Origin: Neonectria sp. B-13
Lineage: Eukaryota; Ascomycota; Sordariomycetes; Hypocreales; Nectriaceae
Length of the DNA: 64,000 bases
Assembly (NCBI GenBank): GCA_002682825.1
Contig: NOKP01000037.1
Coordinates: forward strand, 248,001 to 312,000
Direction: 5' to 3'
The translations under genes were made by a program, and so were the position numbers. This document shows positions 1 to 10,591 of this stretch, in pieces (the stretch's first letter is position 1; each line of letters begins with the position of its first letter). The notes beneath the pieces are model-generated. The model was given only the letters and a program-made list of their open reading frames with translations. It was not told the DNA's origin and searched no databases.

Positions 1-2
1 CG

Positions 3-302
3 TCCCATTCTCGTCAATTTGTACCTCCCCTGGAATAACTAATTGATGATGAGTCTAGTCTAATACCCCGTGATTTGAGACACGATATTCTTGATGTTCT
101 CATGGGCGAAATAGACAACGAAGAGTCTTATGTTGAGTCTCCCGACATGAAGGAGAGACTATAGGAAAAGCTAGAGGAAACTCTACCTCAAGACTCTTCT
201 TCTACCGGCCAAGATTTGGAGGGAAGACTCAGACTGAGTGATTGGATTTTCAGAGGTTTCCAATGTTTGCAAGGTCTTGTGCGCAATTGCAATGCCACGT
301 AA
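3..302 (+). pseudogene. Decayed coding fragment, unrecognised family
   Basis: One plus-strand frame reads as ordinary, mostly hydrophilic protein sequence from the window edge to a TAA near 302, interrupted by two in-frame stops: TAA near 36-38 and TAG near 162-164. Both stops sit where a Gln codon (CAA, CAG) would restore the frame, the pattern expected from CpA to TpA change. The fragment ends soon after the segment WIFRGFQCLQGLV. I do not recognise the family. The 5' part lies outside the window. It may be a RIP-damaged gene end or chance; codon-like composition makes a relic more likely. Confidence 0.35.
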
Positions 303-1036
303 CCCAAAGATGCATCGCGTTGGAGTCGTTCAGTCTTGTGAAGAAGATCTAGGGCAAGGGTTTCTTGTGTTCGTTTTCCTTTAGTTCGATGGCTTCAACA
401 GCCGACTACTCAACACCCGGACCAGTCTCAATTTGCAACACATGGTCTGTGGGAGTTTAGGGCAGTGAAGGACAATGGTTGGGTTTACGAATGTTGGTGT
501 TTTTTATTATGATTGGATGGGCTGCTTTCAACACATCAGCTCCAGGACTACTCGGTAAAGAAACAACGGGCTCTCAACACCTAAAATAGGGGAAACTAAG
601 CTTGATACTTCAATTTTAGAATCTTTTCATTTGGCCAAATAAGTTCCACGGCAAGTTGTCTACTTTGTGCTTCGTTTTCCTCCATTACGTCCAGCAGCCG
701 TTCCTCGCCCAAGGATGTTCATCAGGCTGGAGGGGGAGTTGTCTCATTAGAATGTGGCGGAGCAGTTTTGGTGGCGTCGCCTAGTTAGACGCGACATCTG
801 TCTAGTCCTGCACAAAACCAGTTCTTAATCCAATCAGGTCGACAATCTGATGTCGGTTTATTGATCAACGTATCTCCGAGTTCCCCGCCCAGCTGAAAGT
901 CGCCAAGGCTTTGAGGCTGGAGGTCAATCTCATCGCAACAAGTGCAATCCCAGAAGCAGCTTAACGAACGCTGGTTTCAGCCTCGGGCTGTCGTCGACGA
1001 TCGAGTCTACAAGTCGTCCGTCGCGCGATCGTCAGG
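303..1036. other. Intergenic, promoter side of the STAND-ankyrin gene
   Basis: No open frame of note. The last 100 bases are pyrimidine-rich and GC-richer and should hold the promoter and leader of the gene starting at 1037. I see no repeat or RNA gene. Confidence 0.5.
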
Positions 1037-3456
1037 ATGGACCCTCTCTCGATCGTTGGGACGTCCTTCGCCCTTGCGGGTGCCCTCGCGAAGACAGGCA
1101 TGGTCTTGACGAGGTTCTCCAGTGATTTTCGTGCCTGTGCAGACGATCTCGGGGGCATATCGAATGAACTTCAAGCGATTGCCACAATTCTCGATCCCCT
1201 TACCCGCGTTTTGTCGCGAAGTTTGAAGGGCGGCTTGCCTGAGAGCCTCTTTGAGCAGGTCGACAACACCATGGCAGGTTGCGTGTCTGCGGTCGCACAG
1301 GTCGAGGGCCACATACAGAAGTATCAGCACGATAAGGTCTGGACTAAAGCAAAATGGGTCCTGTTTGGGCAAGAGGACATGCAAAAGCTGCGCGATAGTC
1401 TGGAGGTCTATAAAATGGCCCTGAATATTGGCCTGCAGGCCATTACTCTGTAAGCTCTCTCATAAACCGTCTTGTCTGATATCGCTTATCAATCTTTAGC
1501 AACTTGGGCCAAGATATCAAAGATGATACCGAGATACTTCGAGCCCAGATGGAAACCGTCAAGTTCAACACCGATGAAATCCTGGCTCGCATCAAGTCCG
1601 TTCGCGAAACGGGACCATCTTTCCAAAGCAACACAAAGGTCTCTGAATGGATTGAGAACATGGCCATCCTCAGCACATATGCAGAGTCTACATACAAGGA
1701 GACGATTGTAGACGCTGGGGAGTTCACCATACCTCCTTTTAAAGACGAGGGTGGAGTAGCTCCTCGCGATGTCAAGCTTGAGACAGTACAAGTATGGCAC
1801 CCCAAGCCTCAATCACCCATGAATTGGCCGCAATTAGCCTCATCGATGTCAAAAATTTCCGACGAATCCGATGAGTCTGCCACGGTGATCGACACCTCTC
1901 AGGATGATTATCTGCCTGGTCCCGCAACGCTACTCGAGACCGAAGGACTGAGGAGTTTACACATAGCCGAGAGTTCGCCAATCAACACACCCACCACTTC
2001 ACCGTCATGGGACCACCACGACAATCGAGCTGCTAGGCGGACTAGTAAGAACGACTTTCGCCCTTATAGGGTAGCAACCCCAACTCGTCGCGCTCCCGAG
2101 GGCACTGGATTCCCTGGTCGCTCTGACGGGAACGCTCTTCACGTCACAACTCAACACTCAGGCAGCAATAGAGTTGCGAAGCCTGATATCTCCCATGTGG
2201 CAAGACCTGAAGTCTCAACCAACGGCCTCGAAGACGTGGAACAAATAAAGACCGTCATATCGTTAGCCCGCCCTAATTTGAGGTTGATCCACGAATCCCT
2301 TGCCCGGAGGGCGCTACTGAGCGACATAGAAAGAGAATGGCTAGACGACAAGATCACTCCAACCATCGGATTTGAAACCAAAATATCTGTTCGAGATACT
2401 CTCTCCAAGGGAGCAGATCCCAACGCCCGCAGGCATGACGCAAGTGGTACTCGAACACCTCTTTCAGTAGCAATTGCAGCTTCCACCAAGCTTGACTGCG
2501 TCCTTGCGCTCTTGCAATACGGAGCGAAGCCAAACGTGCAGAGATATCTCCCTGGCTGTATAGACGAAGAGCAACCAATCATGTCTGCTTTACCTTTCGC
2601 GGCTTGGGAGAGTAATGAGCCTCTTGTATGGGCTCTGGTTGCTGCCGGCGCGGATGTCAACCCGGGGGCTTCTGCTATTAATTGCCCCATATGCAAACCC
2701 TCGTTTCTCCGGACTTGTACCACACCTCTTCTTTGCGCCATCGAAGGGTCACATCGTCCGGGTAATTTCGCCAAGAAGATCAGGATAGTCCGGTTCCTTC
2801 TGGCAAACGGCGCCGATCCCGAGTCCTTTGGTTGTGAGAGGGTAGGCACCTTTCACCAAATACATTCGCCATTATCGACTGCCATGACTTCGAATAATGT
2901 TGATGGACACACCTCAGTCGTCCTCACCCGCCTACTATTGGACGCTGGCGCAACATTTGATCGCATGAGCTGTTTTCCACCTACACACAACCCTGTGAAC
3001 TATCCAGAGAACCTTGTTTATCATGCAACAACAACATACAACAAGGAGCTTCTGTTGTTGGTTTCGGGTCACATTAATCCTTATGATTCAACCTACTGGA
3101 AACAAGCAGTTTCAATCGCAACCCTTAATAAGGCATGGAATTGCATAGATACTCTGATAAGTGAGCCTTATTTTCGGACGGACTACCTGCATACTCTTGT
3201 TCATGACTACATGACGACGGGCGCTGGTATAATCAGTCGGGATGAGTTTCGGAAGGTCGCCAAAGTGCTCGTCCGCAAGCAGCAAGACAGAAAACCTTTT
3301 TACATGTCCTTCACTTATAAAAAGAAGAAGAAGATGTTCCGGTCTCAGCCTCAAGAGGTAACTGAAGATATCTCGGTTTTCGAGCTTGTTGAAAGGATTG
3401 AAAGTTGGCAGGATCGACGAGAGGTCAACGGCATACTTCTTTCATTGCATCGTTAG
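1037..3456 (+). CDS. STAND N-terminal domain/ankyrin-repeat protein without NB domain
   Basis: Two exons, 1037-1449 and 1500-3456, joined by a 50 bp intron (GTAAGC...TTTAG) give 789 residues; exon 2 continues exon 1 in frame. The N-terminus, starting MDPLSIVGTSFALAGALAKT, is the classic fungal N-terminal domain of STAND proteins (PigL_N type), which precedes NB-ARC or NACHT modules in fungal NLR-like receptors. No Walker A or B motif follows. After a Ser/Thr-rich, probably disordered linker (about residues 215-360) come degenerate ankyrin units (about 435-625) with LLQYGAKPN, LVAAGADVN, LLANGADPE and LLLDAGATFD signatures. A Lys-rich patch (YKKKKKM) lies near the C-terminus. Inferred role: a sensor or adaptor related to NLRs that lacks the nucleotide switch. 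Domain identity is strong; function is unknown. Confidence 0.85.
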
Positions 3457-4436
3457 ATTCAATTGAGACCGTATAGACAATATTACACACAGTTTATTAG
3501 CCTTCTTGGTTTCCATAACTAGGCATGACCTCATTCAATATCGTTGATCCAATACTGAATAATTATTGATGAGGTGGACGAAACAATCCCAACGTAGATA
3601 CGTGAAAATAACAAGTGAACAAATAACGTTCCAGACTTAAGGGGATTTCCGAAGAGTTCCGTTCCACTATCAAAATGGATGGACAACAGGAGGAATTGTC
3701 TCTGTAGAATAGACGTTTCACATTTGGTTGTCAGCAAACTCAGCGCTGAATGCCTCGGCATTTCCCCCTCCACTTTGAACAAGAATACTGTGAGAATTAG
3801 GGTATCGCCAGACAACACCAGCGGAAAGCCTTAGTATGACCTCACCCTACCATCCTGACCCCTGTGGCGCGTGATTACCGCCAAGGTTAACCTGCAGGCA
3901 GTAGGTTCAAGTCCGGCCAGGACCCCATGTCTTCGATACAGCCTTGGCTAAGGATCTCGTCCTACCTCAGAAAAGCTAGCCTGCAAGAAATGAACTAGTG
4001 TACCCAGCACTAAAGAATGGTCCATAGCTAGATAATTACGTCAGTTCTCCGGCCCTAGCTATTGGCAGACTCGGCCACGCTGCCTCATCAACTGGTCTGA
4101 ACTGCGCTGTCCTGTAGCGCATAAAAAGAACCGGCATAGGCATATGATACATCCGGAGGTCAAGTGCCAAGGGCCGCAGGGCGGCTAGGGGAAGCAGCGG
4201 GAAGAGAGACGTGTTAGAGACAAGTGGAGGAATTGGCAAAGATGAAGGCACTGTCTACGTTTGAAGGCACGCGATGAAGTGATGTTTGTACTAAGGCAAT
4301 TGGCACTGAACTTATTTTACATGCACCTTTAAGGTATCCTAATAAACCACCGTTGGTCTTCCAGTCTTCTTTCCCCACTCACGAGCGGACATATCAAGGT
4401 TATCTAATGACAACTAGCTACCTGATAAAGTCTAGC
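3457..4436. other. Intergenic between convergent genes
   Basis: About 1 kb between the 3' ends of the ankyrin gene and the minus-strand transporter. It holds only short frames. A tRNA B-box-like string GGTTCAAGTCC near 3902 is not part of a foldable tRNA (see rejected items). Confidence 0.5.
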
Positions 4437-6129
4437 CTACTGAGCCTGGACCTTGTCTGTTTCTCGGCCGGAAACGGGAAATTGGTCAACCTGGGTGCTT
4501 GCAAACTTGCGTGCGCTGACTCCATGCTCGAAAAGAAGATCGAGCTCACCGTATGTTCGATCCTTGGGCTCAGGCAAGCGGAAGAAGGCCCAGATAAAGA
4601 TGATAAGACACCAAGCAGCCCAGAAGAGACCGGTCTTTGCGCCCCAGTTCCAAGAGTTGCGACCTAGCATGCGAGGCATCAGGGTGTTGTTGATCAAGCC
4701 AGCCATGTTGTTGAAGTTGCGGGCCAAGACGATAGTTTTGCCCTTGAGCCGAGTAGAAGGAATCTCGGCAACAAGGGTATAGCAGATAGGTCCAATCGCC
4801 ATGTCATACATGAAGGTATAAAAGACAAGCAGACTACCAATGGCCCAGCCGACAGCGGAATTGGACTGGTCAACGAACCCAAGGGCGCCGACGACGACGA
4901 GAATGACAAAGAGCGAGGCCATGCCGACGAGATAGATGGTGCGACGGCCGACGCGCGACATCCAGAACCAGGAGAGAACGACTCCGATGGCGCCAACGGA
5001 ATATTGCAAGACGTTAAAGTCCAAAGCCCTCTCGGGGGAGAGACCAGCCTCGAGATAGAACTGAACCGAATAGCCCATCAGAACGCTACCGCACATTGCC
5101 TGAGCAGTGTAACTGATGGAAGCGATTTCAGTCCTGCGCAAGTCGCTGCGCATGAGGCAATGCCAGTAGTTGGTTCCAGCAGAATTTTCCATCTCCATGT
5201 CGTTGGTGGCCTTGATCATGGCCACCTGGGCATCGGCGTTGAATGGAATATCGCACTGAGAGACAAGGCTGAGGATCGACCGTCTAGCGTCATCGAGTCT
5301 ACCCTTTCGGACGAGCCACCACGGGGACTCGGGAGCGAACAGGGTGCCAATCATGATCAATGGCGGCCACACCCACTGGAGGGCAAAAGGAATACGGTAG
5401 GACCAGTCGCCGCCCATGGAACTGAAGCCACGGAGCACGCCGGCTGCAAAAAGCTGGCCGATGACCCAACAGAGGTTCACATAGGCAGTCAAGTAGGGGC
5501 GAAGGACCATGGGCGCAATGTCCGAGGCATAGGCGAGCGTGAGCGTCTGGAAGACGCCCCACGGAATACCGAGGAGGATGTTGCCGGCGAGGAGGGTAGC
5601 GAGGTTGTTGGCGAAGAAGGGGAAGAAGATCAGGGAGATCATGAGAGTTTGGGAAGCCAGCATGGTTTTCTTGTAGCCAATGGAGTCCGAGATCCATCCG
5701 TTGAGGTAGAGACCGATGATTTGGCCACACATGCCGCCCACTTGGATGTACGTTTGCCAATCGGCCGAGATGATTTTAGCCCCGTCGGAGTCAAGCTCAT
5801 TGCCGAACTTGTTCTTGAAGCTATCGCCTACGGATCAGTATTTGTCTTTCTACATGAGTTGGGGTTGCGATGGTGACTTACGCGTCGTAACCGTAGAAAC
5901 TTCCCAGGAGAGAAAGGTCGTATCCTTCCATGATGATGGCAGTCGAGAACAGGAGGGAGAAGCCGACGGCCTTGGGGTAGAGCCGGAAGCTGTCACGCAG
6001 AGTGAGGCTGTGCTCGAGGTCGGTGGCCTGGCGAGCATCGACTTTGTCGACGTCGTCCCATTGCTGGCCACCGAGTCCCGGGTCTGGGGCCACAACATCC
6101 TCGAGTTGAGTGGTGGAGGTTTTGGCCAT
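4437..6129 (-). CDS. MFS alpha-glucoside-type sugar:H+ symporter
   Basis: Exon 1 6129-5882, 61 bp intron (GTAAGT...GATAG), exon 2 5820-4437; 543 residues. The nearer AG at the acceptor would give a stop, so the one giving GYDAFKNKFG was chosen. This is a 12-helix major facilitator of the fungal maltose/alpha-glucoside permease group. It shows the EGYDLSLLGSFYGYD start of helix 1, the GLYLNGWISDSIGYKK loop 2-3 motif, PESPWWLVRKGR after helix 6, and AEIPSTRLKGKT after helix 10. It should import maltose, sucrose-like or other alpha-glucosides with protons across the plasma membrane. It lies head-to-tail with a paralogue at 6979-8950. Two CGG-N-CCG palindromes lie 200-370 bp upstream of the ATG. 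Exact substrate cannot be told from sequence. Confidence 0.93.
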
Positions 6130-6332
6130 GGCGACGGCAGTCTAACTCAAAGTAAATCCGGGGTGTGGGGAGTGGAAGAGAATGTGCGGGTTGAGCTGGA
6201 GACTGGAGTGCAAAAACTCGGTGGAATCTGGGGAATCTTAAATCATCTTCAGGCACGTCTCCACGTTCTATCCTAGTCCTAACAACATGGTACGTAGTCA
6301 AAGCAAATTGCTGCGGCCACTGGTGGGAAGTC

Positions 6333-6347
6333 TTGTCGGCCCGACAA
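6333..6347. promoter_or_regulatory. CGG-N-CCG palindrome upstream of the symporter
   Basis: A perfect 15 bp dyad, TTGTCGG-C-CCGACAA, about 205 bp upstream of the ATG at 6129. Inverted CGG triplets with a fixed spacer are the normal target of dimeric Zn2Cys6 regulators. A second copy lies at 6485. Binding is inferred. Confidence 0.5.
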
Positions 6348-6484
6348 AAGCCTGGACTCGGTCGCACAAGGCGCTAGGGCGGCCGGGGAAGGAGGTTTCT
6401 GGAAACACTCCTGACCGGAAACTGAGTTCGTATTAACAGGAATAGGTTAGCCTCAGACCCCGCTACGCGCGTGACACTGATTTT

Positions 6485-6497
6485 TGTCGGTCCGACA
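6485..6497. promoter_or_regulatory. Second CGG-N-CCG palindrome
   Basis: A perfect 13 bp dyad TGTCGG-T-CCGACA, sharing the 6+1+6 layout of the site at 6333 with a different central base, about 138 bp away. Two copies in one intergenic region argue against chance. Confidence 0.5.
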
Positions 6498-6978
6498 TGG
6501 CATCGCTTGAACAACCATGTCATACAATTGCAACTCCGTACGCTTGCAGTAGTTGTGCTCACCTGAATTTGCGAGCAACATGCCCGAAAGGAATTTATTG
6601 GTTTTCCAACAGGGGTCACGCTCGGTCGACATCCTAAGGAGCATCGAGGCCGGAGCTAAGTCCTCAAAGAAAATGCAGAGAAAAAGGCCAAGGAAGCTAG
6701 CGTTCTTGCCAATATCGTAACTTGTCATACAAGCCCATCATTCTAGCCGTGAAGCCCGTTGCTCCGTAGAGATGTTTGCCATTGGTACTACTGACAAGCA
6801 CAACGCATGGCAATTCGCGCAGCCACCCTATAGAGATCTTGTTGGTGCCTCTCAGTTATTTCACAAACCGTTTAAAGGGAGGCCTTGTAGCGTGAAAGAA
6901 AAGAAAAAGATATTACATTAATTGTAGTGTCCCGTAGCTAAGTAGATAATATTACAACAAGTTAAGTAACACTTTCAT

Positions 6979-8950
6979 TTACGAGTAAGCAAGCCACCCA
7001 TGCCAAGCATTCCTCAAACGCTCTGCCCGTGACATCGAAAGATACGCCGTCTTAGCCAACCTCTCTTGTAGCTCCTTGAACTTGGCCGTCGGAGCACCCT
7101 TCTCAAAAAGCATGTCCAACTCAAGATAAGATAGCTTCTTTGTTTCCGGCAAGCGGAAGTAACACCAAATAAGACATAGAAGAGACGTTCCTGCATACAC
7201 AAAGCAACACTTGCCAGCCAGGTTCCACGCGGTCGGATTCAGCATTTGGGGTGCTAACACGTTGTTGAGAATTGTGAACATGTTGTATCCTGCCCTTGCG
7301 AGAGCGACCGTCTTCACTCTAAGACGTGTCGAAGGGATCTCGGCGACGATGACGTAGCAGGTGGGGCCGATAGTCATGTTGTAGGTAAAGGCCATCAGAA
7401 TGATGAGTGACCCCAGCGCCCAGTTCATGGCAGGGTGTCCCTCTAGGACGACGGAGATGATGCCGCCTGCAGTGAGAATAAGGAGTGATGCAACCAACCC
7501 TGAGAGGTAAAGCCTACGGCGGCCAACGATGGAGAGGAGAAACCATGATATCACGCCCCCAAAGATACCGATGGCATACATCCCAGTGGCAAGTGTGAAG
7601 GACTTGGAGGATTCGAAGCCAGCTTGTTCGAGGAAGTAGGGGGCATAGCCAATCAAGGTGGCGCCACACATGGCCTGGCATGACCAGACCATGCATGAAA
7701 TCTCTGTTCTGCGGCGGTTTGCACCTTTGAATAAGTCTGCGTAGCTTCCGCCGCCGTAGTTTAGCTTTTTTTCGACCGAGTTGACATGTTGCATGACAGT
7801 AACCGTGTCGTCAATGTCGAGATTTTTGTTGCTTGTGAGGCGTCTCAGAGATTGCAGAGCTTCTGTCTCTCTCCCATGACGAACGAGCCACCCTATCACG
7901 GCCCAGTCAGAACGAAACAGGCCTAAAATCACCGAGGTTGTGGGATCTTACAGGGGCTTTCTGGCGCAAAGTAGACGCTGCACAACAAGGGAGCCGCCCA
8001 GGCCCATTGTAAAGCAAACGGCAGGCGATAAGACCATTGAGAGGTGTTGTGAACGAGTAAACGGAGGATACCAGTGCCCAAGAGCTGTCCAATAAGCCAG
8101 CACATATTGACATTGCTCAAAACATGTGCTCGCGCAACTGAGGGGACGACCTCTGCAGCATACGTTGCAGCTAATGTTTGAATAACACCCCATGAGAAAC
8201 CTTGCGATGCAACAATTAGTTCTGAAGGCGTAGTAGAGTTACAGCAGCGTGGAAGAAACAAGAGAACAGGCTGGTACTAGACATACCACATAGAGCTTGG
8301 GAAGCCAACAACAAGGCGATGTTGTGGGAGAAGAAGGCAGGAAATACCGCGAGACACATCCAGACCAGACTAACAATCATCATCTTCCGGTATCCGATGA
8401 TGTACGTGGCATAACCATGGGCAAGGAGCCCAATGATTTCACAACCAACAGCCGCGTTCTGCAGCCCCATCTGCCATAGCGGCGAAATGTCGTAGACCTG
8501 TTCATCGGGAGAATCCGCGAGCGGCAGTCGAGGCTCGCCGTACCTGCGCCTGAAGGTCGGCAGAGCGATGAAGCCAGAGATGAGCGACTTGTCGTAGGCC
8601 TCCATGACGACAGTAAGGAACAAAACCAACGACCACGCAATGGCTTTGGGATACTGCTTGCAGCACCCCAGGAGCGTCAGGTCCTTTTCTGCGGCCAGGC
8701 CACGACGGACGCGCGCGCCTGTCTCGTCCGAACTTGTCGACTCGCGAGGAAGCCATAGCATGTTACTCAGTCTTTCGGCGTAGACATTGGCGGTGTGACT
8801 CGGGACTTTCGATAGGTCTTGTCCATCTGTTGACACAGGTTCCTGGACCGACGGTTCGGAATGCGAGAAGCTAGGTTTCGACTTGATGGGTATCAACACT
8901 ATTTCGTCTTTGCTGGTGGCACCTGAGTTGTAATTCGAACTGAACAACAT
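6979..8950 (-). CDS. MFS alpha-glucoside-type sugar:H+ symporter (paralogue)
   Basis: Three exons, 8950-8287, 8200-7952 and 7892-6979, with introns of 86 bp (GTATGT...GCAAG) and 59 bp (GTAAGA...GATAG); 608 residues, all junctions in frame. The junctions rebuild the family motifs ALCGFSWGVIQT and PESPWWLVRHGR, which confirms the model. Other marks: VVMEAYDKSLISGF in helix 1, AEIPSTRLRVKTVALAR after helix 10. A long hydrophilic N-terminal tail (about 85 residues) precedes helix 1. Intron positions are not shared with the neighbour at 4437-6129, so the pair is not a very recent duplication. Likely a plasma-membrane alpha-glucoside importer; substrate unknown. Confidence 0.93.
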
Positions 8951-9880
8951 TTTGGTTCCAGATGAATCCAGTGAAGACTGAAAAGAAGGGCGAAAGACGC
9001 CTTGTGTACTTGATCAACGAACGTGTACCTCGTCGATCGTCTGACTTGTAAATGTGGCGATGGGCCTTCTCCTTGTGATAAGGAATCTTATGCCCCGTCT
9101 TCCCCACGCGGGGTGTTAGTGCGCGTATCGAACTATCTGCATGATGCACCTTGACTCGGCGGCTGCAGGTCTCTTCCCCGTATTTCCCCTGATTTGTTCT
9201 CAAAACTTGCTTGATCCGGCTAGTTGGCTGAGAACGCCATCGTACGTCATCAAGGCTTGACTCATGAGCTTAGTGCGGTTGTGGAACAAGTGATCATCTG
9301 GTTTCTCAATTAGATGGTGGTTTTCAATGATTTTGTTTTCAGCTTGATTAATAGCCTGTATCCCCAGTCTACAAGGGCTGTCGGGCCGAGTGTCTTGACT
9401 CGTACGCCACAATCACAACAGGGGGGCTCGAGCGTAACTCCACAAGTGCCCGGCCAATTCTGAGATGATAGGTCAGCTTGAGGAAAGGGCCCTGTTCAGT
9501 GGCGGCTTCTTAGCAGCCTAGTTCCAGGTAAAGTTTGGGTAGACAGGGGGACGTGGGAACGGAACAGACATCCGCGGACCCCAGATCGAAAGGTGTCGGG
9601 ATAAGTGGTGTAGGGAGGTTGCGACGGAGCCTGTCCCGGATATCGAAAGAACGATATTCCCAAGTTTCCGAAAAGCATCAATCTTCGTTCCTTCACTCCT
9701 CGTCAGAAGCCTGACCATCGACGAACAGCCACTCTCGATTGTCTTTGGGCCGAGGCTCACCTCGCTCTAAATCCGTTGCAACAGAGAGTTTCTCTGTTCG
9801 CGCTTTCTCCACGCCGAGATCCAATGTACCTATACCGGTAACAAGCCCATGATGAAACGCACTAGAATCCATCGCATTCC
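8951..9880. other. Intergenic upstream of the second permease
   Basis: Promoter region of the gene starting at 8950, then sequence flanking the transcription-factor relic. Short minus-strand frames at 9518-9884 may be decayed C-terminal parts of that relic, but I cannot assign them. Confidence 0.4.
9379..9391. promoter_or_regulatory. Imperfect CGG-N-CCG site
   Basis: TGTCGG-G-CCGAGT matches 11 of 13 positions of the dyad found twice upstream of the other permease. It lies about 430 bp upstream of the ATG at 8950. It suggests, weakly, that one zinc-cluster regulator controls both transporters. Confidence 0.3.
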
Positions 9881-10371
9881 TCAATTGTAACTACTCTTCC
9901 AGTGGGATGAGGTTGCCAAGGTTGCTAAGGCCATGATGGCGCTGGCATGGTGTGGGTTGGTGTCTGAGCACAATATTTTGATTCGACCTGCCTGCGCAAG
10001 AAAAGCCACATCGCTCTTCTTTTGCGACATAATCTCAATGTCTCGTGCCAAGCTGTCTAATACCGCAGTGTCTCCTGCGTAGGAACCCACGTCCGGCTCC
10101 TGTAGCAGATTGCGCGCCAGCAGGTGTATGACGCATCGAGTCGGGAGATGCCAAACAAGATGGATGTGATGATTAGCTGAGGATCTACCGCCAGCAGGAG
10201 GTGCGATTGTTTGAGAATATGGCGAGACGCCTTGAGCACCAGCGGCCCGACACAATACATGACTGTTATGGAGAAATGCAACAGCTGATGGTGAGAATGA
10301 GCGCAGTCATTGGGATTGCGAATGCCCTTGCTCACATGGACGTTCGCGGCTAGACGTCTCTCATTTGCCAT
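9881..10371 (-). pseudogene. Relic of a fungal (Zn2Cys6-type) transcription factor C-terminal half
   Basis: Two overlapping minus-strand frames together look like the helical C-terminal region of fungal-specific transcription factors. Frame one, from 10371, has CVGPLVLKASRHILKQSH and LFGISRLDAS; frame two, from about 10145, continues with CVIHLLARNLLQEP and LARDIEIMSQKKSDVAFLA. The sense switches frame near 10130-10145, which needs a one-base indel. No zinc cluster or upstream exon is recognisable before 10371. Inference: a broken regulator, perhaps once tied to the adjacent permeases. A spliced intact gene is less likely because no GT/AG pair fits the switch. Confidence 0.45.
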
Positions 10372-10591
10372 TAATGTGACACCTCCTCATCCAGCCACGT
10401 TGAGAGGCGGAACAAATTACAACCTTGTATCACCGGAACTTGCTAGTAGCTAAAACGAGGCTCTGTTCTCAAGTTACCAATTTGTGGGGAATTGCGACCC
10501 TTTGGCTCTTATCCTAATCTAGACTGATCAAACCGAAGAGACAAATTCTCATGGCATTACTTGCGCCCGACTCCCAAATCACATCGAGAGA
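10372..10591. other. Short spacer
   Basis: 220 bp between two pseudogenes; nothing recognisable. Confidence 0.4.

Larger units (their letters stand above)
6130..6978. other. Intergenic between the two permeases
   Basis: 849 bp holding the promoter of the downstream permease and the 3' flank of the upstream one. Apart from the two palindromes I see no gene; short frames here show no family signature. The part near 6890-6970 is AT-rich, as expected of a 3' flank. Confidence 0.5.

Noticed and set aside
3848..3930. tRNA-like string with GGTTCAAGTCC B-box and CCAGGACC end
   Set aside because: The T-stem has mismatches, the acceptor stem pairs at only about five of seven positions, and no anticodon arm or D-arm folds. 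At most a very decayed tRNA or SINE piece.
5004..5876. 290-codon plus-strand frame inside the first permease
   Set aside because: It is the antisense shadow of the permease exon; acidic composition without signature.
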